Assembly: GCA_028015205.1 (NCBI GenBank)
Contig: CM051517.1
Coordinates: 45,705,135 to 45,769,134, forward strand
DNA from: Mytilisepta virgata
Lineage: Eukaryota > Mollusca > Bivalvia > Mytilida > Mytilidae
DNA length: 64,000 nt
Direction of reading: 5' to 3'
Under the pieces are notes generated by a model. That model was not told where the DNA came from. It saw only the letters and a program-made list of their open reading frames with translations, and did no database searches. Positions 11,476-26,400 of this stretch are shown one piece after another. Within the stretch, counting starts at the first letter, position 1; every line of letters starts with the position of its first letter. Made by a program: the position numbers and the translations under genes.

Positions 11476-14400
11476 CTAAAATAAGTCTTGTGGTTTAATG
11501 TACTCTTCAGGACAGTAGCCTGGTCCATTCACTGGTTCAGCAGCAAATCCTCGGCTGTAAATAGAAAAATAATTCTTCATTAGGTAGCTACACATCTACA
11601 AAAGTATTAATTAATGAACAGCTGAACAATTATTTAATATACTTCTGCAGCCGCAGTGTTAGAAGATGGTTAACATTTTTGATAAATCACCATACCAGCA
11701 TAGAGGATACCTAGATATCTGCCTATCACATAATCGATATACCATACATATAAAGTTATATTTATTTACATTTATTACCATCTTATATTAGTACCGTTGT
11801 GCAAATTCAAATAATTAGCAAGGAAGAATACTCTCTTTCTTTAAATGTAAAAATATATATATTACTCTAACCATTATATAATTATGATTGAATTAGATTA
11901 ACATTCTATACATGTATATATGAATATAAACATTGATGATAAACATTTTCACCCAGTGAATTTGCATGAGAAAATCCAAACCCATTTGACCGCCATCTCA
12001 AAATAAACAACCTTTATACTAACCTGACCATTCTACATCTGTGTTCTTCAAGTCTTGGTGCAGCTTTATTCGTATCTTTTACTGAGACATCACTCCACAG
12101 TCTTTCTCCTACAGCAGCTGCCCTTGGCCTAATAGTAAGAAAGAAATTTGATAAATGAAACTTGACACAATAATTTAAGCTTTCTTACTTTTTATGAATG
12201 GCAGATACCACAAATACAGAATGAATTACGAGATATTTTTTCTTTTCTTTCTTTTTAAATTTTGAATCAGCAATATTTTTTAATGTTCTTACAACCACAG
12301 TTAACATTTTTTGAAGATAAGAGTTATTAGATAATTTCAGTCTCTCATGGTTTGGCAGAAGTAATACATGTAGTACAGTTGTATCTGTAAAATCTGTTAC
12401 AGTTAGTTTCTCTTCCACTCAATATTTGAAAACTGTTGTTTTGTTAGTGCTTTCCCCAGATATTTGTGAAGGCATGGTAAATTTTGTATTTGAAGGCATT
12501 CAATGATTAAAAAAGATAATATTGGGGGCACCCCACCTTGACATGAGGGCAGTATAATTATCATAACCTGCAATAAACAGCCTTCACCCTAGTGTGATGG
12601 TGAAAAAGTTTCATAAAAGTGTGTCAATACAACAGGGGTACATGATTAAATGCAAATCAGTTTCAAAAAGATAAGATTAAAGTAAAAATTGAAAGTTATG
12701 TTTAGCTACCTGGGGGCACATTGTAAAATTCATGATGAGGGCAGCATGGTGCTTGAAGATGGAGGCATGGCACAGCGCCATGCTAAACTGGTCTAGGGAA
12801 ACCTCTATTTGTTGGACTTCACGATGGATGCCGTATAGGGAGCAGGAACTGCTTACCCTTCTGGAGCACCTGAGTTCACTCCTGGTTTTTATGAGAGTTC
12901 GTGTTGTTCATTGTTTTTTTAGTTTTCAGTGTTTATTTGTTGTGCTTGTGGTTGTTCAGTTGTCTTCCTGGGTTTTGTCTGTCTAATGGACTACCTTTTT
13001 TTAATTGCTCCTTAGGTATATTTGTCCTCTTTAATGATTTATAAAAGTTATTCTTTGTTGCACAATAAAACAATTCTTTGCATCCAACAAAACCTTTAGT
13101 CTTACCAAAATCTGGCAATCAAATTTGTATTATCAACAAATTCTCCCCACATGCATGTCTCACCTCCAATTACAAGATTCTTTTGAGCATCAGTTCCTTA
13201 ACAATGCAAATTTAAAATATGTGAAGTTGTCTTAAGAGGAAATGTTAGTATACAATATTAGATTAAGTACTGTATAAGACAACAACAAAGGTGCATAAAA
13301 CATTCATTTCACTCTGAAAACTGTCCATTTATTCATTGAATTGTTAACAATTACCGGGGTAACAGTGAAATGAATTGTGCCAAGTTAAACTGTTAATATA
13401 ATGTTGAAGAATAAATATCCCAGGATTTTACTTTGCTTAATTACATACACATTTTACTGAATTTAAATAAATTTTAAGTTACATTTGAAAATTTGAAAAT
13501 TATTTTTTATTTTTGCAATTTAATACTGTCAATAATTTTACTGCCTTTATAACATAAATTTTCATCTGATGTCACTCCCGGTTTTTTATGGGACTTGTTA
13601 GTTTCTGTACTGTCTTGTTCTAGTTTTGTTTAGTTTTTCATTCTCTAAGGTATACGTGTATCATCGTGGCATTTGTTTGTTTTTATTCCATATCTCCTGA
13701 CTTTGTCTTTTCCTTGGACAATTGAATACTTCATTCTTGTAGTTTTATTGGAATGTAAAAGCCTTGACCAAAGCACGTTTTCTATGAAGTGCAGATGTGC
13801 TTCATACTAAAAATGTCCACACAATCAAGGCTTTTACAACCCTATAAAACTACTAAAATGATGCATTCAATCCCTATAATAACATTTTAAGTTTGAAAAG
13901 TATAAAATATGACTGCAATTTGTAGATATCCCCATATTGTCTTAAAATATTACTCCACTGCATTGCAGCATCATCAATGTCATCATTGAAGCATGGGCTA
14001 AACAACATTTTAACTCTTATTGGATAATAAAAGATCACTTTTCAGAAACATGTGATTGATATCCTCCAATAAAAAAGACATATTTCAATGAAACTGACAA
14101 GTAATATAATTATTTACCATTAAACTGCTGAGGATCACAGACATAATACTTTGTCCAGTCTTCACCATATGAGATATAATTTAAATACCAACACGAGGAA
14201 AGGAGTGTTTTATAACCTAGTTTTGTTACTTTGGCTAATTCTTCAATATATCCACCTTTCCATACCTCCACAACAGTATCTGCTTGTACCTTTATTAATA
14301 GAATAGAGAATGGAAACGGGGAATGTGTCAAAGAGACAACAACCCAACAAATATACATATTATCCAATAAAGTATAATTTGATTTTTTTACGTATATCTG

Positions 14401-17400
14401 TTTGTCATTCACATTTCACAATAAATTGCTTCGCTGAGCGCAGCTGGATACGACCGCAGAGGTCCAACCCTGAACAGTTGGGGCAAAAAATGGACACAAT
14501 ATTCACGCTTGATACAGGTCTGAATTTGGATTGTAATTAAATATTTGACACATAATAGGTTTCTGACAAAGAATAACTGTAGTCAAAGAACTTAGAATTG
14601 GACATATGATTTGAATTTATATTCAATTTTTTGCTTGTTGTGCAATACAATATGCTGTTGCGAATTGACCCCTCTCCCCCCCCCAAAAAAAATAAAATTT
14701 AACCCCTTTTTTGGCTTTTTTGCAATACACTATGCTGTTGCGTACTGACCCCCCCCCCCCCCCCAAAAAAAAAATCATTGTAACCCCCTCCCCACCCTTC
14801 GTTTTGCAAAATAAAAATTTGAAGACATTTTCTTTTTAATTTCTGAAATCTGAAATGAGAAAAAATTGCCCCCCCCCCTTTTCCCTTTTTCCAAAAAAAA
14901 AAATTCTTTCCCTCAAGATATGGTCATAATCCCTATTCAAATTTCTCATGGAGTTTGCAAACATAATTACCCATTTAATTATATCATAAAAGTCTTAAAA
15001 TAGAAAATGACACATGGACAAAATTAATATTAATTAATAGTAACTTCTAAAAATAAACTGAAAGCTATAAATCACCCCAAGACCATCTACATTTCTTTAT
15101 ACATAATTTACAAGCAGTGTGAGGGAGGTAATTGAATCATACACAACATTTTACTTTAAATGTGTTTGGATTACCTCCCTTACACCAAGATAATAACCAA
15201 ACAAGAAAAATGGTTATTAGGCCCTTTTTTGGAACATAAAACTGTTGGGACCAAAACTCCCAAAATCAATCCCAACCTTCCTTTTGTTGTCATAAACCTT
15301 GTGTTTAAATTTCATAGATTTCTATTAACTTATACAAAAGTTATAGTGCGAAAACCAAATGTCTTCGGACGACGACGACGACGCCAACGTCATACCAATA
15401 TACGACCGCAAAAATTTTGCGGTCGTATAAAAATACAGTGTTCTAATATAATATTCATATACAGTCAAACCTGTCTGTGAATGTTATTTTCAGGGCATCC
15501 AAAAGGAAGGGAGTGCATGTCCATTTTAAAAACTCTTATCAGCTGCAGATATGTACTGTAATGTACGTAATTGCTTTTACACTATACTACAAAATGTACT
15601 AGTAGGTAAACTAAACAAAATCAAGCAGAAAATCAGTGAATTTGTAACTTTGCTATAAAACACTGTCAGAAAAATGCACAAATTATGTAAATTTACCAGA
15701 ATTTAAGAACCCTCTACTTAGATGGAATGAAATTTGTTCATAAACAAAGAAAACATATTTACTGTTGCTCCATTGTCAATAACTTCTTGCCATATAAGGT
15801 ATCCTTTATTTAACGTCTTACCAATAATATCTAATAATCTGAAATGATAAAATTAAGTATTTGAAAGATTTAAGCTTTGATTATCAGTTTCATCATTCTG
15901 TATATAATTTATATAAGCACAGACATCACAGGTTCAGACAATAAATAACCCTCTTTACTTAAAAGGCAAAGGAGATGTCTTCCTTAAATAGATTAAGGGG
16001 GATATGTATGTCTCTTGTGGACTTAGGTTATTGAATCAACTGAACTAAAATATTGGTATGTAATTATCGGACAAAAGAGATATCTTATACTAGTATTTGT
16101 ACAAAAAATTCCAACCTTTGCATGTAATACTCTTCCAGTTTTGCATAGTTTGTACCATAGCTCATTTTGGACATAAATGATGTTATGTCTGGGTTACTTT
16201 GCCTAAAAATAGAAATACTTCCAGATAATTGTGTATGCAAATTATTAGTTAAGCCTGTTGAGGCTAAACATTTTTATCTATTTTTTATGATTTTTCTTCA
16301 ACTTGTCATGCTTGTATCACATTTTCCAAAAAGACTGGTTACATCATTATTATTACATCTGCTACAATTACTTGTTTTAAAACAGATCTTAGAAGAAAAT
16401 GTTGTAAAGTCTGAAAATAAGTTTTCAAATTCCTTTTTATATTTATCAAGAGGAATTGTTGAGTAAAACTTTAAACCAATTTCTTCTTAATAAGAAAATA
16501 TAGTTATCATTACCAACAGCCAAATGAGACTTCATCTCCACCAAGATGTACATAATTATCCGGAAAGACATTTGTGATATCGGTAAAGAAATCCTCCAAA
16601 AATATATATGTAGTATTCTTGGATGGGTCGACAGGTCCATAACTACCATCAAAAACACCTTTACTGTAGCATTTGGTCAATAAATCAGGAATGCCTTTTC
16701 CCCATGACTGAGTATGACCTTAATTATAAGCATGAATAAAGATTTTAAAAATTTAATATTTAGGTGCTTAAACCATTTGGAAAGTCATATATATCTTGAG
16801 GTACAGAAATTTTAGCGCTACCTAACCTGTTTTAAAAGAAGTTTAAATTTTGAACTACATATATTCCTACAACTTTTAAAAGATATTTTACTAAATAGAA
16901 AAGAAGATTCAAAAGAAATAAAAAAGATATTCAAGCAATACTTGATATGATTATCCCTGCACATTTATTATACAAACCTGGCGAATCGAATTCTGGTATT
17001 ACACGAATCCCTCGTATCCTAGCAAATCCAATGATGTCTAAAATGTCAGAAGCAGTGTAAATATGATTACTTCCTGGATAAGAACCCTTTAAATAAAAAA
17101 AATCCTTGGTCTTTATACAATAATACAAGAGAAGTTCTCATATACAACTGGGCTAATAGATAAACATGTATGGATTCAATTTTTTATGAACTTGCCAGTA
17201 ACCATTCTCACGGTTAAGTACAGTAAATATGCAAAGATATTGAATTCATATATACATTTTGTATATCTACAGACTATATAATTGAAAAAAGCATTGATCT
17301 TTAAAAAGAAACTACATGATTGATAAAATAGGTTAGCGACACAAGAAAATTGAAGATGACTGGTCAGTAAATATTCGATGAACACAATTTATTTATATAA

Positions 17401-20400
17401 ATTCAAAAGGAGAACATTGAGAAATAAAATCTAATTTTATATCAGTGGACAAAACTACAACCTATCAATATTCCACTTACAATTTCTAAATGCCATTTGC
17501 ATCAACTGTCCTTAGTTAAAAACAAATAATGAATAATGAATCATATTGTTTGATATGATCATATTTAAAGTGGGCATGGGATTTTCGTGAAGTAAAGAGA
17601 AATATTAGATATATACCTTTTGACTCATCTCTGGAAATGCTGCACTAGGATATGGGAATGACTGGTCATCTACGATGTGCCAGTGTAAAACATTAAATTT
17701 ATTCTGGGCCATTGCCTCCTATTAACAAAAGTGATTCAATTTAAAGATACAAAAAATACTGATAATAATACTAATACATGTATATTTTTGTACTTTGGGG
17801 TTATAACTTCTTCATTCGAATACCTTCTTAGTACAACAGGTATTTCATTGATGTATATATATTATATATGATAGTTTTTAGGGCAAAGATCAAAAGTTCA
17901 CTGTAGGCTCAAAATCTTAATTAACATGTCTTTTCTTAAGTTCGAAAATATAATCGACGCTCATTGAATATACTAGTATATCGAAAGTATATCTCATCAT
18001 TAAAGTGCATTTCATTAGTACAATTTGCTTTTATAGATTATACATCGAAAGTAAATCTTTTTATTAAAATGCATTTCAGTAGTACCATTTGGTTTTCTAG
18101 TTTAAACATCGAAATTAAATCTTATTGTTGAAATGTATATCAGTACTACCATTTTCTATTTCTAGTTTCTGGCTCACCAGGTTTGTTCTTAAGTTTTTGT
18201 ATTCAAACTGTATCAGACATGAGTCACCGAAGGAAAAACGTTTGACATCCAAAATTTTCAAAATTGTTCTCCGGTAAGAAAACTTGCGGTTATCTGGATG
18301 TTGTCCGTTTTACATCAGAAATAGGTTTACATGTACATACTAAAATGGGATAAATTCTTGACAAAAACTGCACTTGTCCACCAGAAATTGTCTCTGTCCT
18401 TTCATGTTTTTTTTTCCTTACTTTTTTCATTTTGACATTTAAATATGCACCACATTTTAAATTATTGTTTCACAAAATATACGTGTTTAAGTTAAGTGTA
18501 TCAAAATGGCTGTTCTTGATCTGAAAGTCTCCGAAAAGCTTTGAATGATAACTTAGCAAGTATTTTATAGTTGTAAAATTACAACTGAAATGAAATCATA
18601 AATATACACTCACTATGTGTTCTTTAATAACATCAACAGAAAGGAAATGTCTTGACGTATCAATTAACATTCCTCGGTGTTTAAATCTAGGAAAATCTGT
18701 GATAGTTGTTCCATTAATATAATACTGAAAAAACATATAAAATAATTATGACAAGGTCTTGGATATATTATATTATTGTAGCTTCACATTGTACATGTAT
18801 TCTCTACTCAATATGCGCTAAGCCATACAGGTTCCTTTAAAATAAGTTTTGTAGCATAAAAGTCTACCTCTCCTTGATGTATGGAATAAAGTACACAAAG
18901 ATACATGTATGGCAAAGAACAAAGCATATAAATTGCAGTAGTCTTATAGTATAATGCTTTGCTCTTTATGCTATAGCTTCAGTTGTATTATTTGGTTACG
19001 AGAGGGGGTGTCATTATCAAAAACTGTTAAAAGATTGATAAGAGGGGATATGCAGGATAACTTTACACATGGACGTGAAAAAATTTAAGCAATAGAACAT
19101 AGCTCTTATTTTTTCCAACATTTTTGTAATACATATTGCCAAAGGATAAGCAACACAAAGGTCCCTGGAAACCAGTTATTTGTATATAATAAGTATGCAT
19201 GGCTTTTGTGTATTCATTCAGGTTTTAAGGGGGATCGGGCTGAAATAACTTAACATTTGTTAATATATTTTCCACACGTATTGAAGTCTTTTATTTGTGG
19301 TTTATGCGTGCAACTTACACATATGCTCCACCATGCTTTAAAGGATTGAATATCAATAAATCCATTGATTTATATATGCTTGCATTAATATACGCCATGG
19401 ACAAACTCTTTTATCACTTTTAGCCTCGAGTACTGCTGATTTGTTGAAATACATATAGCCCTATATGGTGCTACCAAATTGGTAACATATAATGTATATT
19501 ACTTGCGCTTGCAATGAACTAAAAATTAAATATTTGTAATTCTCGTTTAGAAGTAAAGATTAACACCCTATACAGAAATTAATATCAACGAACCCCCTCA
19601 TCAGCTATGGAAATAATTTATAAAATACTTTCAAAGAAAATTGTTCTTTCTCCCAATGACTTGAGGACATTTAATTTATACTATCCTCTCACGAATACTG
19701 CCGATTTCTTTTGAAAATCATAGTTTCAATTAAATCATTTATGGGAGTGTTGTTTCTTTTTCTTTTCAAAGGAACATTATAAGACCGGCAGTTTTGAGAG
19801 CCCTACTGCTTCTTATCTCTACCATGCATCATAAATGACAACGTTGAATATTTAAATTATTGTGTTTCATTTTTTAAATTCAGGAATGTGATTAGATATA
19901 ATACCATTATCTCGGTGTGTTTGCTTATTCCATGAGTGTTGCTGCAAACTCTGCTTTGACCTGATTTTAAATCTTTTTCATTGCCAACATTTGTTTGGAA
20001 CATCCAGATTTTTCAACAATAATTGTACATATCTAAATGGGGTAATAAACACACTCAAACGGGATCTATTTCTTAGAATCACTTTCCCAAGAAATTACTC
20101 ACCCTGTTGTAAGATTCAACATATCCAATTTTATTAGATAGATAAGGGGTCTTGTTTTTGTTCAAACAACAAATTTTGACCATACTAATTAAATATTATG
20201 TACCTTCCAACCAATTTTACATTTATAGCTAGCAGTAATCACAATGTACTTGGCTTTCATAGCGTGTTTTATACACAAAATGGTCAAAATAGATAAGGGT
20301 GGAGTTTAGAACCCAGAAAACTGATTAAACTCCAACACTCTCAGTGTCTGTACCGAGTCAGACTATCTTGATTCTGTTGTATTGATGTTTGTATTTTGTG

Positions 20401-23400
20401 CTCTCTTATGTTATTTTTTTAAGTTCTGTTGATTTGAAGGCTTTTAATGATTAGTATGTTATTGCTGACCATTCATATATTATTCGTTTTGTTGTTAATT
20501 GCAGAAATTTTATAGAATAATGGTGTAGCTTAAATATAAGAAAAGGGAAAGCAGTGGTCTATTTCCTATATACTATAGTTCAAGTTCAAAGTTCAAGTTC
20601 AAGTTTTTTTATTACCAATTAAGGGCCCCATTTAAGAGGCATATATAATGACAACACAATACAACACATTGATTAGATACATAAATTTAGATAATACTTT
20701 TTTAAACAATAATACTGATTAATAACAGTATATATATATATATGTGTGATTCTCCCCACACGGGCGTGTTTAAAAAGAAAGTAAATATAAATTATATGTC
20801 CACCTCGTCCCTTATCCAGATGAGCAAGCTTTACAGGTTGCTCAGCAGGAGAAGAGACCAAGGGCCGATGCAAAAGGACCTTCTGTTTTCACATATATTA
20901 CATAAAAATTGTTTGTGCACGTCTATAATTCTATAAAATATAAACACCATAGTGGACCTCCTCGTGACTAAAGCACAGTCGAAAGTCAGTTGTCTGTTCT
21001 ATACAATCCAGTTCTTACTTATATTCATCTCGCTGTTGAAATGCGCATTTGTTGTAAGGCAATTGCTTCATTTACCTCAGTGATTATAAGACAATCTATG
21101 TCAAGGTGTACAAAATAGCCTTCTTAAAATGTTTAATAATTTAATCTATGCCTATCTAAAATGTGTGACTTTACTATGTCTGGTGTTGGTAAACAATTGT
21201 AAAATAAAATAAACTCATATTCCAGATATTATGAACCATTCATTCATTTGGTATATAATTTATAAATCTAGATGCTATGTCCTGTTTGACGGACATGTGC
21301 TTGAACAGCATGTTGACATTTTCAATATTCTTTTGAACAAGAAATTTGCTTCTGGAAACAAATAATTCGTAGAAAACATACTGTTTTGACATACGATCAG
21401 TGATGACACAGAAAGTTGGTCGTAGCTGTTGGTTATCACAACGGAGGTTGTGAGAGATCCACTCCGAACTTAATTAACAGGAATTAACCAAGACTAATGT
21501 ATTGTTAAATTAAATAACAAACTAATCGCAAAGAGTCTCAGTCAAACTTGATATTGTGCGATTCATATAGAATTAGATAATACAAGTCTTGAGTATTTCG
21601 ATCAACCTGATCTGAGTTCAATCTAGCTTAATGCAATATAAAAGAGTTTATGTGCCAAAGCATTTAGTTATAGATGAACACCTTGCTACAATAAAACCAT
21701 TAATGGAGAATAATGATCAGCAACGATGTAAGTTTTTTTTTTTAAAAGATCAGCCCTTGTCTTCTTTTCAACCTCATCCTCAGATTTCCTCAGTCTTTTT
21801 GAATTCCTTTTCTTGGTTGTTGCCATAGTTATTGACCTCATGTCTCCCTTCGTTTATATTTGGATTATCAACACGTATTTTCATTATACAATTATTGCAC
21901 TTTAAAGCAGTGAATACCCTAAATTGTCAACCCGAGAATGGGTCATTCCCCTATAGGAATAATTCATGCTCAGGTTGACAATTTTGAGTAATAACCCATA
22001 CTCAGGTTGGCAATTTTGGGTAATAACCCATACTCAGGTTGGCAATTTTGGGTAATAACCCATACTCAGGTTGGCAATTTTGGATATTCAACGACTTGTA
22101 GGCAGTAATTGTATTATTATACCAAACACGGGATGATAATTATGATACCTCAAGAGAGATTTCCCGATGAATGATATACAATTATAAGCCTCTTAGGAGG
22201 GGGACATCCAGAATTGTCAACTTGTGAGGGTTGTCTTTCCGAGGGCTTTAGCTTCAATGAAGGCAACCTTTACAAGATGTTCTCCGACTAAGAGGCCGGG
22301 TCATAATTGTTTTATTAAACCGAGCTTCTTGGTGACACACAAATTTAAACAAAAAATCATTTTACCGAGTTTCTTGGTGACACACAAATTTAAACAAAAA
22401 ATCATTTTTGGCGAACCGCTTCCATGACATGGACATGTTGAAAATGAAAGCAAGCAAACAGACGACTCCCGGTTTGTGTTTTCCGTCACGTGACCTGAGG
22501 GAATGGGGATGTCGAGGGAAAATACAGATGTCGGGGGACATCTATTGTCACCCTCGAGTGGTGAATTTTCGGGGTTGTCAAAATATCCCAATTGTAAACG
22601 TCACGTAATCAATTATCTAGCCAATTAGATACTGTTTTAGATAGTGAGGTTTAATAAGAGTACTTATTGTTTTTCAAGCTAGGTTATTCACCGGGGCTGC
22701 AAGTTTTCGAAAAAATGTCAAAATTGTTCTACGTCACGTAGATTCATTTATTTATATGTGACGTATAATAATATAAAATATTTTTTGTCTACAAATAACA
22801 TTGATACAACTAAATCTGTTAAAATATTATATAAACAAACAACAAAATGGATAACAGGAAAGGTCAACAATGACATACCGATCAACCAAAGCATTCAAAC
22901 TGAACGGAAAAAAATAACATTAAAGAGCACATAACACAAACATAAACATAACAGAGAGTCAGGATAGTCTAACTTGGTACAGACACTGAACAGTGGTGGG
23001 GTTAAACCGGTTTTATGGATACCCAACCCCAATTATCTATCCCGACACTCTAGTGTATAAATCACAGTATAAAAACCAATACAGTATGATTACCAATAAA
23101 ATGCTCCGCTCGGCGCAGCTAGATACGACCGCAGATGTCGAACCCTGAATAGTTGGGGCAATTATGAACACAACATTCAAGCTTGATACAATACTGAATT
23201 TGGATTGTGAATAAATATTTGACACAGCATAGGTTTCTGACACAGAATGAATGTTGTCTAAGAACTTAAAAATTTTTAATTTACCTATTCAAACCATATC
23301 AGTATTATTTGTTTTTATATATAAATCAGAAATAACCAATTTAAAATTTAAAATTGGGCACACATATCAATTTCTTGCTATTGCGCAATACTGTGCAATT

Positions 23401-26400
23401 GAAGATTTCTTGCTATTGTGCAATACTGTGCAATTAAAAATTTCTTCAAATATTTGACACATAATAAATAGGTTTCTGACACAGAATAACTGAAATCAAA
23501 GAACTTAGAATTGGTCATATGATTTCAATTTATATTCAATTTTTTGCTTCTTGTGCAATACAATATGCTGTGGAGAATTGCCCCCCCCCCCAAAAAAATA
23601 ATAATTTACCCCTTTTTTAGCTTTTGTGCAATACACTATGAAGTTGCACATTGACCCCCCCCCCCCCTCCCAAAAAAAAAAAACAAAAACAATAAAATTT
23701 ATTGTATCCCCCCCTTTTTTTGCTAAAAAAAATTTGAACTTTTCTTTTTAATTTATGAAATATGAATTAAGAAAAAAATTACCCCCTACCCAATTTCTCA
23801 TTTACCCCACCCCCCTAAATTTTGTTTTCAACCCCCCCCCCCCCCCCCCCCCCCCATTTCTTAATGCTTTGCAACCATAACAGCCCATTTAAATACACCA
23901 TAACATATTAAAATATTAAAACATATTAAAATAGAAAATGACATCAGAGTCATGGACGGCAAATTTTAAATATACATAATTTAAAAGCAGTTTAGATGAG
24001 ATAAACAAAAAAGCTTCATCAGCACATTTTATATTGGCAAATATGAAGTTCATTAAACTAGAGTTATTGGCAAATTTCCAATGGAATTTGTTAATAATAA
24101 AGTTTTGATAACAGGGCACACATATCAATTTCTTGCTATTGCGCAATACTGTGCAATTGCAGATTTCTTGGTATTGCACAATACTGTGCAATTGAAAATT
24201 TCTTCAAATATTTGACATAATAGGTTTCTGACACAGAATAACTGAAATAAAAAACTTAGAATTGGTCATTGTTAATAATAAAGTTTTGATACAATATGCT
24301 GTGGAGAATTGCCCCCCCCCCCCAAAACAAAAATAATTTACCCCTTTTTTAGCTTTAATTTTGGACCCCGATTTGGACCAACTTGAAAACTGGGCCCATA
24401 ATAAAAAAACTAAGTACATGTTTAGATTCAGCATATCAAAGAACCCCAAGAATTCAATTTTTGTTAAAATCAAACTAAGTTTAATTTTGGACCCTTTGGA
24501 CCTTAATGTAGACCAATTTGAAAACGGAACCCAAAATTAAGAATCTAAATGCACGGTTAGATTCGGCATATCAAAGAACCCCAATAGTTCAATTTTCGAT
24601 GAAATCAAACAAAGTTTAATTTTGGACCCTTTTTAAAAGCATTAAGCAACTTGTGAGATCTTTAACCCTGTAATAGTTTTTCAGTAATTGTATGGTTTCG
24701 CTCGTTAAAATTTTCTAACCTTGAGCAAATTCGTGCAAAACGTACAAGCTGTGATATGTATACTCCATATATACGATGGTGCGGTAGGCACGTCTCCGTC
24801 AAGAAATTGGAAGTAAGTAATTGGAAAATAGTCCCTTTTATCATAAAATTTAGTAAATATATACCTGAGAGCTTCTTTTGACAATTATTTGACTCAATGT
24901 TTCTAGTCCCCTTAGTGCACCCCAGATGGAGTTTGCGTTCAGTGTAATACTGGCTGCACTGACAGTCAAATCATCTATAAAATACAGAATAGAAAAATGC
25001 CAATTATAAATAGTCCATGAAGCGGTAATATTGGATCGTTTGAGAGCGATTATTCTTCCACTTGAAGACACTGATAAATGCTTTGAAATTTGGTGCATTT
25101 TCTCCATAAAAGGAAACTGCAACGAAATATGCAAATAACAAGATGTACTTTGATCCATTGCTCACTAGTAATAACCCCGCTGGGATAAGGTCGAAAAATA
25201 CAAATAAATCGGTGATGAGTAGTTGCAGAGAAAAGTGTGACGAAAAATTGTTACGGACAGACGGACGTACGCACGCACGGATCCACAAGGATGGGGTATA
25301 ATAACAGGCTGCTTGCTTAAGTACAAATCACCCTCACAAGTCAAGGGTCCTGTGTTCTAGTACGTCCGTGCACCTCTGACAAACATAGTGCATATATTAC
25401 TGGCTTGTCATTCGCGAGCCAATAATCAGATATAACATAACGATTAATACGCACCAATTTGACTACGACCTAAAAAATATTGCCTGAATAAAAAGCACGG
25501 TAGGTATAGGATGTGCTAGAATTTACTTTCTTGAGAAAATTTGTTGTGGCACATTTGTCTAAATACCATTTCCATAGCTCTCATTTTTAGATCCGTTTCT
25601 GCTGCATTTTTCAACTCCGCCACCGAGTCCCGTAATAACATTTTCGGGAACATATAGAAGTGAATCTCGCTTTGCTTCCAAGATCATATTCGGATGGAAC
25701 ATGAAATAACATAGCGATTGCAGATAATTTATTATTTTAAATTGCAGATAAAAAAGATATTTTATTATTTTAAATTTTATTTTAAATTCAATAAAGTTTA
25801 TTAAATTTTCCTATCCTGCAATAAAATGATAGCTCAAAATCCCAAAAACCAAAAATCACATAAGGACCATTGCTGCCAAGTTTTGTTCCAATTGGCCATG
25901 TCGTTTTGGACAAGAAGATCTTTAAGTAAATTTCCTGAGGATCCTATGTTAAACTAAGTTCGGCTCTGGCAGCCATCTTGGATGACGGGCAGAGTCATCT
26001 CATACAATTCCGAAAGAGGGCCACATAAGGACCATTGCTGCAAAGTTTTGTTCCAATTGGCCAATTGGTTTCAGACAAGAAGATCTTTAAGTAAAATTCC
26101 CATAGGGTCCAATATTAAACTAAGTTCGGCTCTGGCGGCCATCTTGGATGATGGGCCGGGTCATAGGATATAATTCAAAAAAAGGACCACCTAAGGATCA
26201 TTCTGCCAAGTTTTGTTCCAATCGGCCTAGTGGTTTCAAAGAAGATCTTTAAAGGAAAGTTTACGACGACGACGGACGACGACGGACGCCGGACGCCAAG
26301 TGGTGTCAATAGCTCATAAAGGCCAGGCGAGCTAAAAAGTTATATCTCTATACGTCTAGTATGTTGAAACTTTATCTGAAACGTGAATTTGCAAATTTTT

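Noticed and set aside
21945..22090. CRISPR-like array of direct repeats
   Set aside because: The units adjoin with no unique spacers and the host is a eukaryote; it is an ordinary tandem repeat.
23579..23856. Poly-C tracts considered as sequencing errors only
   Set aside because: Similar tracts sit at the same places in three separate copies of the element, so they are part of the repeat, although exact lengths may be unreliable.
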